A program made the position numbers and the translations under genes. Under the pieces are notes generated by a model. That model did no database searches, was not told where the DNA came from, and saw nothing but the letters and a program-made list of their open reading frames with translations. From assembly GCA_037176705.1 (NCBI GenBank), contig CM073887.1, forward strand, positions 88,360,348 through 88,424,347: 64,000 nt of DNA, read 5' to 3'. Each line of letters starts with the position of its first letter. Within the stretch, counting starts at the first letter, position 1. Source of the stretch: Molossus alvarezi (taxonomy: Eukaryota; Chordata; Mammalia; Chiroptera; Molossidae). This document shows, one piece after another, positions 46,529 through 57,249 of this stretch.

Positions 46529-47606
46529 ACCTCGTGCTCTCCTCTCCAAACTCCATTGTGAAAATCAAACACTCGTCAGCCCCTCAAGAGCCTGTGGCTT
46601 TTCCAGAAGCAGTTCCTGTTCCACAGAGAAGCGCCCGGAGCTGGAGGTGGGCTGGGGCAGGGGTCATGTAGGAAATTAAGCCTGGGAAACCTTGTCAGAG
46701 AGGACACTCTTCCCTATACCTGGTGTGGATGCAGCCACAACCCGCAACCAGCTCCGGAAGCTCCTGGTGCCTGCCGGGGACAGTAGGTAGGAGGGTCCTG
46801 CCCACCTTAGAGGGGCAGTCAGCCCTGCAGAGGGAGGTGAGGCTTGCAGAGCTCAGAGGGAAGAGTCACTCAGCCAGGTGGTGCTGGAGCCAGGACTTGT
46901 ACTGTACTCAGGGTCCCACCCCAGCTGAGAGCCCCAACTCACTCTGCAGCTTGGGGATTGGATATGGCTGTGTAAACCAAGACTAGCTTTGGATGGGGTC
47001 TCACCATGAAGGAACACTCTGCAGTCTCGCTGGGCGGACAGGCACATGGTTGTCATTTCCTCTGCTCACAGGGTCTGTAGGGAAAAGGATCCTGGCTGAG
47101 CAGAGCTTGTCAACTGTGCTGGGTCCTTGGTTGGAGCTGAGGTGAGCTATTGCAGGACTATGCCATTTGGTTGGAATCTGCCTAGGTGGACAGTGGGGCA
47201 GTGACAGTCCTTCTTACCCTCAAATCTCTCACTGTGGCCAGAGGAGAGGGCTCTAGGGGAGAAGAAAGGGCTGAGGTTGGAATGGACACCAGGGTGGGCG
47301 CAGCCAGCCCAAAGGCCTCTTGGGATAACAGGCATAATGGGGAGCCTGGGAGCAGGAGATCAACCTAGTGACTCCCAGATACTGCTCTGGCCACTCCAGG
47401 ACGAGAAGTCTAAGCTGTGCCTGGAGGCCCCTCAGAGGGAGGGGAGCCTCAGCGGGCTATCAGACTGCCTCGGGAGGGCTAGAGCATTCTCAAGGAGGCA
47501 GGCAGGTGGGCTGCCAGTTCTTGGAAGGGCTTATTAATGAAAACCCCTGATGGTGACCATCTGGGGGAAAGGCTCACCTTTCCCATGTGTAGCTGATAAG
47601 GGCTAG

Positions 47607-47689
47607 GAGATTCCACAGTTCAGGTAGTTCCCCCACCTCCCTGGCGTTTTGTGGTCACCATTAATCATTTCCTCTAACTGTGTATATAA
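47607..47689 (+). promoter_or_regulatory. CSF2: CSF2 proximal promoter: CK-1, kappaB, CLE0, TATA
   Basis: In order: CK-1 element GAGATTCCAC (47607-47616), a kappaB-type element as GGTAGTTCCC (47623-47632), the CLE0 block CATTAATCATTTCCTC (47659-47674), which binds AP-1/NFAT/ETS factors, and TATATAA (47683-47689). Order and spacing follow the human CSF2 promoter almost base for base. This supports induction by T-cell receptor and inflammatory signals. Confidence 0.9.
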
Positions 47690-47746
47690 GAGCTCTTTTG
47701 CCAGTGAGCCCAGTATTCAGAGAGAAAGGCTAAAGTCCTCAGGAGG

Positions 47747-49706
47747 ATGTGGCTGCAGAACCTGCTTCTCCTGAGCACTGTGGTTTACAGCATCCCTGCA
47801 CCCACCCGCCCAGCCAGCCCTGTCACCCAGCCCTTTCTACGCGTGGAAGCCATTAAGGAAGCCCTGACCCTTCTGCAACAGTGTAATGACACTGCTGCTG
47901 CGATGGTGAGTGAGGGAAGGAGCGAGGCTTGTGCCTGGCACTCGCTGGCCCACCCCCTGGCCTGGACGAGCCCTGCCTGTCAGCTTCATAACACTGTGTT
48001 TTCCTTTTCTATAGACTGAAACAGTAGAAGTCGTCTCTGAAATGTTTGACCCCAAGGTAAGATGCTTTTCTCTGACACACCTTCCCAGAGACCTCTGCCT
48101 TTGGGAGGGGGGCTCCCTTTTAGATGGATTCTCACATGGTTGTCCACTTCCTCTCCAGTCAGCTGGCTGCCAGAGGAGGTGTGCTCAGAGGCCACTGGCC
48201 TTGCCCCTGTGGCAGTCATGCGAGCTTCCTTATTATCTGAGCAGCCATGGACAGACCTAGCATTCAAGGGACCAGGGGTCACCAGGGACAGGTGGGTAAG
48301 CAGGGGAGAGTCATGAAGCAGGGGCTGTGGGCTTGGGGCACTCACTGTGATGCTGAAGAGCAGCACAGACAGGTCCAGGCAATACCCTGTCCCCTTCTCC
48401 CTGAATGGTAGGGGGATAGTGATCTCCTTTCTTAGGGGCTGGGACCCTCTTGAGATACCAGGACAAGGGAGTATGGCTGTGCTGGCTGAGGGTAGCCTGA
48501 GCTGAGTGGTGAGGTATAGTCAGATTAGTGCCTGCAGTGGACAGGAGACAGGGGACAGGGCACAGGGCAGTATGCGTGACTGGACCTGCCTGAGACTAGT
48601 TGGGAATCAGTGTGTGCCCCTCCCAGGCTCTACTCTTGGGAAACAGGGAGGAAAACAGAAGTGGTGGGGAGGACACCTGGCCACTGCTTACCAAGGAATA
48701 TGAACATTTCCTATAGGAGCCGACATGCCTGCAGACCCGCCTGGAGCTGTACATGAAGGGCCTGCGGGGCAACCTCACCAGGCTCAACGGCTCCTTGACC
48801 TTGATTGCCAGCCACTACAGGCAGCACTGCCCCCCCACCCTGGTGAGTGACGTGTCAGGTCCCCAAGCGGGAAGGTCTTGGTCTAGGAGGGTGGAAGAGA
48901 CCTTTGTGTGTGCCTGGTCAGGACACTAAAGGGATTCTGCGTTAACAGATTTGTGTGATTAGAGCAGCCCAGCCTATTTCAGGCTCAAGGAGTTAAAGCC
49001 TGGAGCTCCGGAGCCGACAGCGCCCCCTAGTGGTAGCTGCTCTGTTCTTGTTGTTCTTATCAATGAGGTCAGAGGAGGCAAACCCAAGGAAACTCAGAGC
49101 TGGCTAAAGACACAGAGGAAGTTCTGGAGCCCAAGTGTCACCTCCTGACTGGACCTTCCCCTGGGCCATTGTGGGGTTCCTGGATTGCATGGGAGCAAGG
49201 AGGGAAGCACACCCGGAATGTACAAAGTCCAAACACTCCTTTCCTGTGGGAACGGAATGATGTCTGCGGCCTTGATTCCTGACCTTTCTGGGCATTTGGA
49301 GACAGTCTCAGCCAAGCTGCTCTGTCCTGGCCTGGGGCCAAAGAACCAGTGGCCCAAATGCCCAGCAGACCAACCTCAGGCACTTTGTCAGGTTCCTGGC
49401 CCTAGCTGCCATTGGCAGAGCTGTATACCCTTTGGGTGACACACGGGTGGCAACATATCACCTGACCCAGGTCAGTGGGCAGGCCCCAGACAGGCCTTCT
49501 GACCTCTGAGTTTCAAGAGACACATGAACACTCTGGTGCTCCCCCCACATTACCCCCTTATGCCTGGACTCAAGTTTTCTTTCTTTTTTTTCTTTAAGGA
49601 AACTTCCTGTGAAACCCAGAATATCACTTTCAAAAATTTCAAAGAGAACCTGAATGAATTTCTACTTATAATCCCCTCTGAATGCTGGAAGCCAGTCCAG
49701 AAGTGA
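47747..49706 (+). CDS. CSF2: Granulocyte-macrophage colony-stimulating factor, 4 exons, 144 aa
   Basis: Secreted cytokine that drives growth and activation of granulocytes, macrophages and dendritic cells through CSF2RA and beta-c. Exons: 47747-47905, 48015-48056, 48717-48842, 49599-49706; all introns GT/AG, all phase 0. The product is 144 residues, the same length as human. Signal peptide is about residues 1-17 ([17 protein letters not shown]). Helix A glutamate E38, which contacts beta-c, is kept. The four conserved cysteines C71, C105, C113 and C138 are present at the same numbers as in human, and the C-terminal [11 protein letters not shown] is typical. Sequons lie at N47, N86, N91 and N117. 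Odd point: an additional cysteine, C46, sits in helix A where the human residue is serine. The gene sits about 10.6 kb downstream of the IL3 poly(A) signal and 1.5 kb before KK34. The promoter and AU-rich 3'UTR are listed separately. Confidence 0.97.
49018..49036 (-). promoter_or_regulatory. Candidate CTCF site in CSF2 intron 3, reverse
   Basis: On the plus strand CAGCGCCCCCTAGTGGTAG, whose complement contains CCACTAGGGGGCGC, a full match to the CTCF core. It lies in CSF2 intron 3, 176 bases after exon 3. It points towards the forward motif at 38.5 kb. Confidence 0.65.
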
Positions 49707-49914
49707 GACAGGCCAGTACAGGGGCCAGCCCTGGGAGCTCAACTCACAGATTGCTGCCCTCCCATCCACAAGGAACCAAGACTCAGGATCTTCCCCTTGG
49801 AGGGACCAAAGGATGGGCCAGGGACGTGGGGCCACGGACTTGTTCTGAGCCACGTTGACTCTGATTTGGGTGTGGTAGGGGAGTGGAAGGTTTTTACACT
49901 GGCAGGGACAATTA

Positions 49915-49980
49915 ATATTTATTTATGTATTTATGTATTTTAATATTTATTTATTTATTTAAGCTCCTACTTCATATTTA
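49915..49980 (+). promoter_or_regulatory. CSF2: AU-rich element in CSF2 3'UTR
   Basis: A dense run of ATTTA pentamers, several overlapping as ATTTATTTATTTA, about 210-275 bases after the stop codon. This is the classic GM-CSF mRNA instability element. Confidence 0.95.
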
Positions 49981-50001
49981 TTGAAGATATTTTACCATAA
50001 T

Positions 50002-50007
50002 AATAAA
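50002..50007 (+). terminator. CSF2: CSF2 polyadenylation signal
   Basis: AATAAA 296 bases after the CSF2 stop codon, directly after the AU-rich element and followed by a T/G-rich stretch (TGTTCTTATTTGTGCAG). Confidence 0.85.
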
Positions 50008-50009
50008 TT

Positions 50010-51130
50010 ATTAAGAGTCTGTTCTTATTTGTGCAGTTTTGCAGTTTGTTTGCACCATGAGCAGATGTAATGGTGCTGCCCTCCCCCTCCCTGCAGGGTA
50101 GGCAGGGGAGGGGCAGGGGCGGGGCGGCCTGCAGCCCTGTGGGTGGAGCAGAGGCAGAAGCTGGGGCAGAGGCGGCCTGAGTGCAGCACAGGCACAGTGG
50201 GACGTGCTTACCAGGGTGCGCAGGGGCTGCCCTCCCAGAGAGAGGTTTCCAGGTTCACTTAGAAATCCAAGGAATCCAGTCAGTGGAAAACTTGCCCTGG
50301 AGAAGGGGCATCATCCTTCCTGGGCAGACCTGAGGGTTGATCGGGTGATCATGGACTGGACAGGCACCCCTAGTGTCAGGCATAACACTTGTGCCCCTCA
50401 GAGGCCACACCCTGCCCCTCACACAGGGCTTGAACACTCCTAAGGTGAACCAGCAGACAGTCTAGCTGTTCTGGGAAAAGAACCAAACCACAGGGATCAG
50501 AGCTCAGCATATTTACCAAACTTTCCCCCAAATGGGTGATCTTAATCTTTGAGAGTCAGAATGTTAAGTCATAATTTGTTGGTACATGGCTCTAGTGTGG
50601 CATTTTTCTGAGCAGGTTTTTGTTTTTACATGAAGTTTTGTATGCAGTCAAGTGCTTTCTCCTAAAATCCATGGCCTTCCGAATTAGAACATAGCAGCTC
50701 TCGTCTCTTCCCTTGCTTTGCCAGCAGGGCTGGAGGACTTGCGCCTGCACCTGTCTCCCTGTGTCCCTCCTGGTGGCTGTGAGAAAGTGCGTGTGTACCC
50801 TGGTGTCAGGTGGGAGTGGGACCAGCCTGTTCCCTGACAGGTGGGCTTGGGGAAGCTGGCTTGGTGTAGCTTTAGCCCTTGTTGGCTCTCTCTCCACCCT
50901 ACCTGCTCTCTCTGCTCTGGTCAGCACCTGCAGATAGCCAAAGACCTGTCCCCAACACAGGCAGAAGGGTCATGACTCAAAATGTGAGTATGAATAAAAT
51001 TTCTTGGGCCAAATCTGAATTTCAATGAAGACAAGAATCCATGCAGTGTGCTGTGGTCATATAAAATGCATGAAAAGCACATCTTGCCCAGCGATAAGGT
51101 CCTCTCTATCTTCCACGTAAGTCAGTGATG
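50010..51130. other. CSF2-KK34 intergenic spacer
   Basis: 1.1 kb without a coding signal. A GC-rich patch at 50100-50170 (GGGGCGGGGCGGCC) might hold Sp1-type sites. It contains no recognisable SINE or L1. Confidence 0.45.
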
Positions 51131-51132
51131 AC

Positions 51133-51171
51133 TGATAAGAGATTTAGCATTTCCTTAGACCTACATATATA
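51133..51171 (+). promoter_or_regulatory. KK34: KK34 proximal promoter: GATA, CLE0-like, TATA
   Basis: TGATAAGA (51133-51140) fits a GATA site. CATTTCC (51148-51154) fits the ETS/NFAT half of the CLE0 element, and TATATA (51166-51171) is the TATA box. The CATTTCC-to-TATA start distance is 18 bases, against 17 in CSF2. A start site near 51196 is inferred, giving a short 5'UTR before the ATG at 51243. Confidence 0.65.
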
Positions 51172-51242
51172 GGTACCCCTCTCCACAGAAATGCTGCCAA
51201 GCCAGGGCTCGGATCGGCTTGGAGCCACTCTTAAGTTATACC

Positions 51243-52797
51243 ATGTACCTGTACGTGATCCTGGCCTGTGTGCTCTGGGACTTGCAAAGCCATTGCACCC
51301 CAATGAAGATAACCAGTGAGCCTCTCCACGACAATCACACAGAGGTCTGTGCTGAGATTCAGCAGGACCTTTCGGCTGACAACACTACATACAGCGTAAG
51401 TCTGGGTCTTCATCAAACATCACTTGGCTCTCAGTAGCCCTTTGTGTTTCTAATCAACTTTTCCTGCTTCCAGGATTATTTCAAAAGTCCCCAGAACACC
51501 AGCGAGGTAAGGAGCAGCTACCATATGGAACGTTCTGACTATATTTCAAAGGGATCACTTTAGTCGGCACCTAGACCAGAGATAAAAACAAAAGATGTTG
51601 GAGAGAGAAATCTGGGGAGGAGGCTGAGGGTCTGAGGATGGAGCCTCCAGCCCAGCCAACAGATGAAGCAAGGCCATGGGCTTTGCTGGGCTCTTTGATC
51701 ACCATCCAGATAAGCCCTGGGCCTGGGAGAGACCAGACACCCACTGCACAGCTCGCAGTGTGGGAGACTCAAGGCAGGACCTGAATCTGAGCCCAGGGCT
51801 CCTCTGGCCAGGGTGACAAGGGGTGGATGAGGTTAGGGGTCAGCTGGTGCTCTGCTGTGCACCATCCCCATCCCAGTGCCCCAACCCTGTTTCAGGAGTC
51901 CTGCTATGGGGAATTTATACAGGACTTCGCCTCCACCCTGAAGAAACTCATTGTGAAAGATGACAAGAATGATCGCCTACAAAAGGTTTATGACAACATG
52001 AAACAACTTATCCGAATCTGCACAAAGCTGCAGGTAAGTTACTGTTTGCTCTCGGGGGAACCCGAGGCACAATTTCTCTTGTTAGCACTGCCAGGGGCCC
52101 AGCAGGGCAAAGGGCTTCTTGTGGCCCCCACTGGCCGCTTGTGAGGCCGCCGGCACTACTCTCCAATCCAAAAGAAGCCCACTCACTGATGGGCCGGGGC
52201 TTGAGGGAGTGGGCACTCGGCTTGTTCTGGAGGTTTGTCATGCTCTCTGCCAAGCCCCATGTACAGGTCTGAGACAGGTCTGGTCATGGACTCATCCTGG
52301 GGCGAGGAAAGGGCCACTCAGTGTCAACCCCGGTTGGGTGGGATTTGGAGTGTGGTTTTGTGGGGAAATGACTGAGGTGCTCTCTTCTCCTTATCCACTG
52401 CTTGCATAGTCCCCTACTCGTCCTTGTTCCTGTCCCAGGCAGCCATGGGACCTGCCCACACCCTGCTGACTCTTTCCCCAAGGCCCTGGGCTCCACAATC
52501 ACAAAATGGGCCCCAATGCCTTCCCTAAGACAGATGGGGAGGGCCTGCTAAGTTACCTGCTAGTGGATGGGGGCCTACCTTGAGGCTCTTTTAGTTGGGA
52601 GAACAGAGTTCGCTTTTACTTTTTTCTGGTTAGTTGAGTTAATATATATATTTATAATTTTTTTTTAGCCGACAGGATCACCCAAGAACTGTACTTCTGA
52701 GTTGACTGATTTCACACAGTTCAAGGAAGCCTTAAAGAGTGTTGTCCTGTATATAGAAGTATGGAAGTCATGTAAGAGGACTGAGGACAGCCTCTGA
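51243..52797 (+). CDS. KK34: KK34 cytokine (IL-3/IL-5/GM-CSF family), 4 exons, 150 aa
   Basis: Predicted secreted four-helix cytokine, probably signalling through the beta-c type receptor system. Exons: 51243-51395, 51474-51506, 51896-52033, 52669-52797; all introns GT/AG, all phase 0, with the short second exon (11 codons) typical of this family. The start MYLYVILACVLWDLQSH gives a signal peptide. Helix A holds the family glutamate (E38, in EVCAEIQQDL). Mature-region cysteines are C18, C36, C65, C104, C116 and C143; sequons are N31, N47, N59 and N115. No stop, frameshift or bad splice site is seen, and TATA and AATAAA are in place, so the gene looks functional. KK34 was first described in chicken and then reported in many mammals next to CSF2, but it is lost as a working gene in human and mouse. 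The KK34 name rests on position, exon pattern and family features, not on an alignment. A diverged CSF2 or IL5 duplicate is the main alternative. Confidence 0.85.
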
Positions 52798-53001
52798 GAC
52801 TCCCAGACCCTCTCACAAGAGCCTGGTACATGTGGTTACAGCTGCAGAAAATGGGATTGGAGGAGCGCCGAGAGCCGCCGACAACCGGGATGGGGTAGGG
52901 GTTTACTGACCCTGGGCTGGCGGATGAGGCGGAGGGTGGACAATGAGGAACTATGCCTGAAGAAATATTTCTATAACTGATGCATCAGCAACTGCTGCTC
53001 T

Positions 53002-53007
53002 AATAAA
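53002..53007 (+). terminator. KK34: KK34 polyadenylation signal
   Basis: AATAAA 205 bases after the KK34 stop codon. The short 3'UTR between has no ATTTA pentamer. Confidence 0.75.
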
Positions 53008-53009
53008 GA

Positions 53010-56000
53010 TGGGGTGTGGAAATGCTGGTGAGTGAGAGTCATGATAGAGCACAGTCTCCCCAGGGCCTTGATAGACTGGAAGGGGCATGGGGCTGGGGTT
53101 GGTGACACCATAACTAGGCCTCCTGACCTGGGGGCCCAGAGGTCTCCCAGGGGGAGAGGACCCCAAGGGTGCATGGGAGCCCCACCCCATGGCCCCAGTG
53201 GTCACATAGTGGGAGCTCCATCAATATCTGTGCAGCTTGTTACTGCCCCCCACTTCTCTCTGTGTCCATCAGAACTCAAATCAGATCTTTGCCCTGACCC
53301 CCCTCCCAGACCCTCCTACCCAGCCTTAGTCAACACCCATCATCCACCCTGGATCCAAGGCCAAGACTCAAAATTCAAGGTCCTCCCTCCTTTGGCCTCT
53401 ACTACAGCTCCTGGAGAGCTTGACATTTAATTCACCCACCGCCCTGAGGGCTCAGTGTGGCCCCTGGTGAGTGGCTGGAGGGAACTGGGGCTTCCTGGCT
53501 ACCCACAGAGGACTGAACACAGTGGGGGACCTGGACCCGGTGGGGGGTCCACAAGGACCAGGACATCTCCAAACCCCCAGCTTCTTCTAGACCAGCAAAG
53601 AGCTACTGGGCTTCAAAGGAAAGCCCCTCCCCTGGCCTGCAAGGCCCCTCACACATGCTCCAGTGTCTCCTTGGCACAACAGCCCCTCCCCGACTGCGGA
53701 TGCCCTACCACCCCCAGAGCACAGGGCCCTGCCTGTGGTGAACCCACAGGCACTCGGGCCTGATGTGCTTCCACGTTCTGACCCTCTACCCTCAATTCTA
53801 ACCCTAACCCTAATCATTTGAACGGTTTCTTGGAGGTGAGTGCAATTACCCCACAATCAAATAGCTTCCTAAAATTTACACCTCTCAGACTACGAGGTCT
53901 TTTACCAAACTAGGAAAGATAAAGGTTGATTGTTCTGGAATATGGTTAAGTATCAAGCTGTAACCACAACTTGGCCCAGGCCAGACCTGCAGAGAGTCTG
54001 CAGCGTCCACCCATTGACAGACCTTGCCACGCTGTACAGCTTCGGACTGTGCCTGCAGCTAGCGCACAGGCCGCCACAGCCCTGTCCTCCCCTCCCTTGC
54101 CCTAGGATTCCTGGGCCACTTCACCTCTAGGGGCCACATGAAGCTGGAGGTCAGCAGGTGTGATGAAACAAAGTTGCCAAATTATCTCAGAACATGGGGG
54201 GAGGCCCTGTGACTCAGGTTTGGTGTCAGGGTTGGTATGGAGCTAAGGGTCAAGGGTGGTTTTAGCCCTGAGAAAGCCCACAGTCCAGTCCCCAGGGGCT
54301 GCGAGCTCCTGTCCCTTGGGCACATCACGCTGGTGCTCAGGGTTCTACATACCACTCCTCTGTGACAGGCAGCAGAGTCTGGGGGTGCATGGCAGGATGG
54401 TTGCTGCAACACAATGGCAGGAAGACCCACCACTTCACTGACTCAGCCTCCTCTTAGCCTGAGGCACCTAATGGTAGAAGGCTGGAGGCTTGTGTATACA
54501 TCCTTGTCATCTCGCTGCTGTGTTTGGGACAGCAGGGTGTTCAAGAGCCTTGCCTGCCACTAGCTTGCTGTGTGACCTTGGACCTCAGTCTCTCGGCCAG
54601 AGTCCACAAAGGTGGGTGGACTCTAGCCCCAGAGGCCAGACCACAGCCTAGGTTCAGGGTCTTTGTCAAGCTAGAGGGCCTCAAGGCACCTGGCTCAACT
54701 CTGGGGAATCTGAGGTGGACAGAGATCCTCTGGCGCCTCTCCTGGGACACAGGAGAGTTGGGAAGTGAGGGGCAGGAAGATGGCTGTACCACACAGGGAA
54801 ACTGCATTCATCTCCTTGACAACCTTAAGTCCTGGCCAAGGCCCCCAAACAGCCAGCCCTGTAGAGACCGTACAGTGAGGGCCACTCTGTGTTCCTTCGT
54901 TTACCCTTCAACCAGGCTCGGATCTGGACAGTGGTAGTGGGGACCCTGCTGGGGCTGGAACCAGGTGGTAGGGCCATGTGGGTACAGCTCTGGAGCCCCG
55001 GGCAGGCCTGAGCTCACAGTTTCCGTGGAGCCTACTGGTATTACTGCCTCAGGGTCTGAGAAGAGGCTGGCGCTGTGGAGGCCTGGAACGCTGGGCTGCA
55101 AACCTGGGCACAGAGGCGAGGCCCTGAGCCCCAGCTGGTAGGGATTGACCCTGGACACCCTGTTTTCCTAGAATGACAGAAAACATGTCCAAAGTATATC
55201 CCTCCATGGGAGATAACCATGAGCAGGCCTGGGGGAGGTCCACCTGTCCCTGAGGACACACTCTTAACTTCGCCAAGCCCATCTCTAGACCGAGAGGGGG
55301 AGGAGGACAGGGCCGCCCAAGGAGACGGGCCGATTGACACATCAAAATTTCCCAGGACAGTAGAAGAGTCACCCCCACTCTCTTCACAGAGGCCTCTCCA
55401 GGAAGAACCTCAGCTCTCTATCTCCTCTGCCAGCTAGAGGCCCACAGCCCCTCAGAAAGCAGCAGAGTTGAGGGCAGAACCAGGAATCTAAGGCATATGC
55501 TCTAAGGCGGCAGGGCAGCCCCCCCCCCCCCCCCCATACGCTAGACCTTGAGAAGTGGAACAGCCCTCTGTCAGCCACACGACAGTCTCTGCCATGGACC
55601 ATAATGAGGCCACACCCTTTGACCCAATGTTCACATCCATGGGGATCACACAGAAGGAGAGAAGCTTTATTCACAAAAATAGCCAATCTGTCAGTCCATG
55701 GAAATAATAGACATGAAGCTAACAGGGCAACATGAAAGGTCCAGAATGGTCCTGATGCTGGTTTGACCCTGTGTGACCCCAGGGTTGGAAGGGAAAGAGG
55801 ATGATGAATTGGGTGGTGGGATGGCAGGTGAGTTTTCTTCTGGATTCCCTGCAATGGCTGTAAATGGCCATGGCATGATCTGAGGAGAGAGGCTGAGTGC
55901 CCAGGTCAGTGGACACCACGTAGTTGGTCCCCTTGCTTATAGAGAATTTGCATCCTCAGTGTCCCCAGCTAAGTGATGGTCCTCCCGGACCAACTGCACC

Positions 56001-57244
56001 AACCAATTCCTCAAGTTGGTTGTCCAGTCAAGATGCTGGTGATTAGCTAACAATAGGGGCTTCTCACCTTGAAGGCCAGAGCACTGGTACCCTCTTTCTG
56101 AGCTAGCATGGACAGCTGAAGAGGCCTGTCTGCTCTTTCTCAGTGCATGGTAAGGTTGCAAGGTGCTATCCAGGCATCCTCAACTAACCTCACAACTGTC
56201 TTTGTGTGTGGAGTCACAGAAAGGGCTAATATTGGCCTGCATCACACAGCCCCAAGTGGGCAGGCCTGGACTTGAACCTGCATGTGCCATGCTCCTGAGC
56301 GCTTACTCTTCTTGCTTTCTGGCTGTCTGCACATGCATGTGGTTGGGAACTTGGGGTCTTTATGACTGGAAGTGGAGGGCAGGGACTGCAAGGACCAGGC
56401 ACTTACCACGCCAGCCTGGGCTTCTGAGCAAGCGCTGTTTGTGTAGAAGGCCCATGGCTGGTCACTCTGGAACCTCCGAGCTCATTACACGGGCTTCACA
56501 AATAACAAACCTGGCATGCAGGTCTCTTCTGGGTCTCAGTTTTTAAAATCTGTGAAGTGGGGTTGTGGCAGGAACAAAGAGGCCCCAGCCCCAGGCCAGC
56601 CTGCCCTGACACAAGGACGCCTAAGGGGAGAGCCAGGACAAACTGTTTCTGCGGGGAGTGCCCTGATTTCTCTGTCCCTCTGAGGAGAGGGGAGGCTGGA
56701 TGCTCATGGCATCCAGATCCGCAGGGCAGGTCAGAGCAGAGCAAGCCCCCAAGATGGAGCTGGGATATAAGGGGGTCATCTCACCTTCTCTCAGTGAGGG
56801 AAGCTCCCCACCCTCAGGCCCAGAGAGTCCTGGGACATTCACAGGACCACACAGGTGGGAGGCTAGACAGAATGCCCACAGAAGCCCCCCTTTTGGGCCC
56901 TCAGATGAGCTGCTGGGTACAGTCCTCACTCTCGGAAAAAGCTGACCAATTTCCCTCCTGTGAGGAGATGCTGAGCTATGGCTGCCAGGAAAGATGCAAC
57001 TTCACAGGTTATTTTAACTGTGGTTTGAGATCGGAGCAGCAGTTTCATGTTGCCACTGATGTTATCTCTGGCCTAGACCTGCTCTTTCAACCTGAGAGAT
57101 GATTCATTGAAAAACCTTTCTCCCTTTTTTTTTCTCAGCTTCAAGGGAAGAGGGGCACAAACTCCCTGGTTCTACCCTCAAACACATCTCCTGGGCCCTC
57201 ACCCAAGGGGAAGGTCGGCCTGTCCTTCAAGACCCTGCAGTTTT
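53010..57244. other. Intergenic DNA downstream of KK34
   Basis: No gene is supported. Contents I can name: two telomere-like TAACCC units (about 53799), short MIR-like pieces near 54555 and 56205, and a 16-base poly(C) (55520-55535). Several open frames exceed 100 codons but have no family features. Confidence 0.4.
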
Positions 57245-57249
57245 TCTAG

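Noticed and set aside
51219..51242. TTG-initiated extension of KK34 exon 1 (eight extra codons)
   Set aside because: TTG is not a normal vertebrate start. The ATG at 51243 directly gives a hydrophobic signal peptide.
51191..51302. Upstream ATG before KK34 starting an out-of-frame peptide
   Set aside because: It lies at or before the start site expected from the TATA box at 51166, is out of frame and lacks a signal peptide. The ATG at 51243 begins a clear leader peptide.
53795..53813. Telomere-like TAACCCTAACCCTAA
   Set aside because: Only about two and a half units, with a similar short run near 59906. Too short for an interstitial telomere.
55384..55854. 156-codon open frame on the minus strand
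   Set aside because: It crosses a poly(C) tract giving a glycine run and has no domain or splice support.
56557..57102. 181-codon open frame downstream of KK34 with a cysteine-rich end
   Set aside because: No family resemblance, no splice or promoter context, and overlapping open frames on both strands. Most likely chance in GC-rich DNA.
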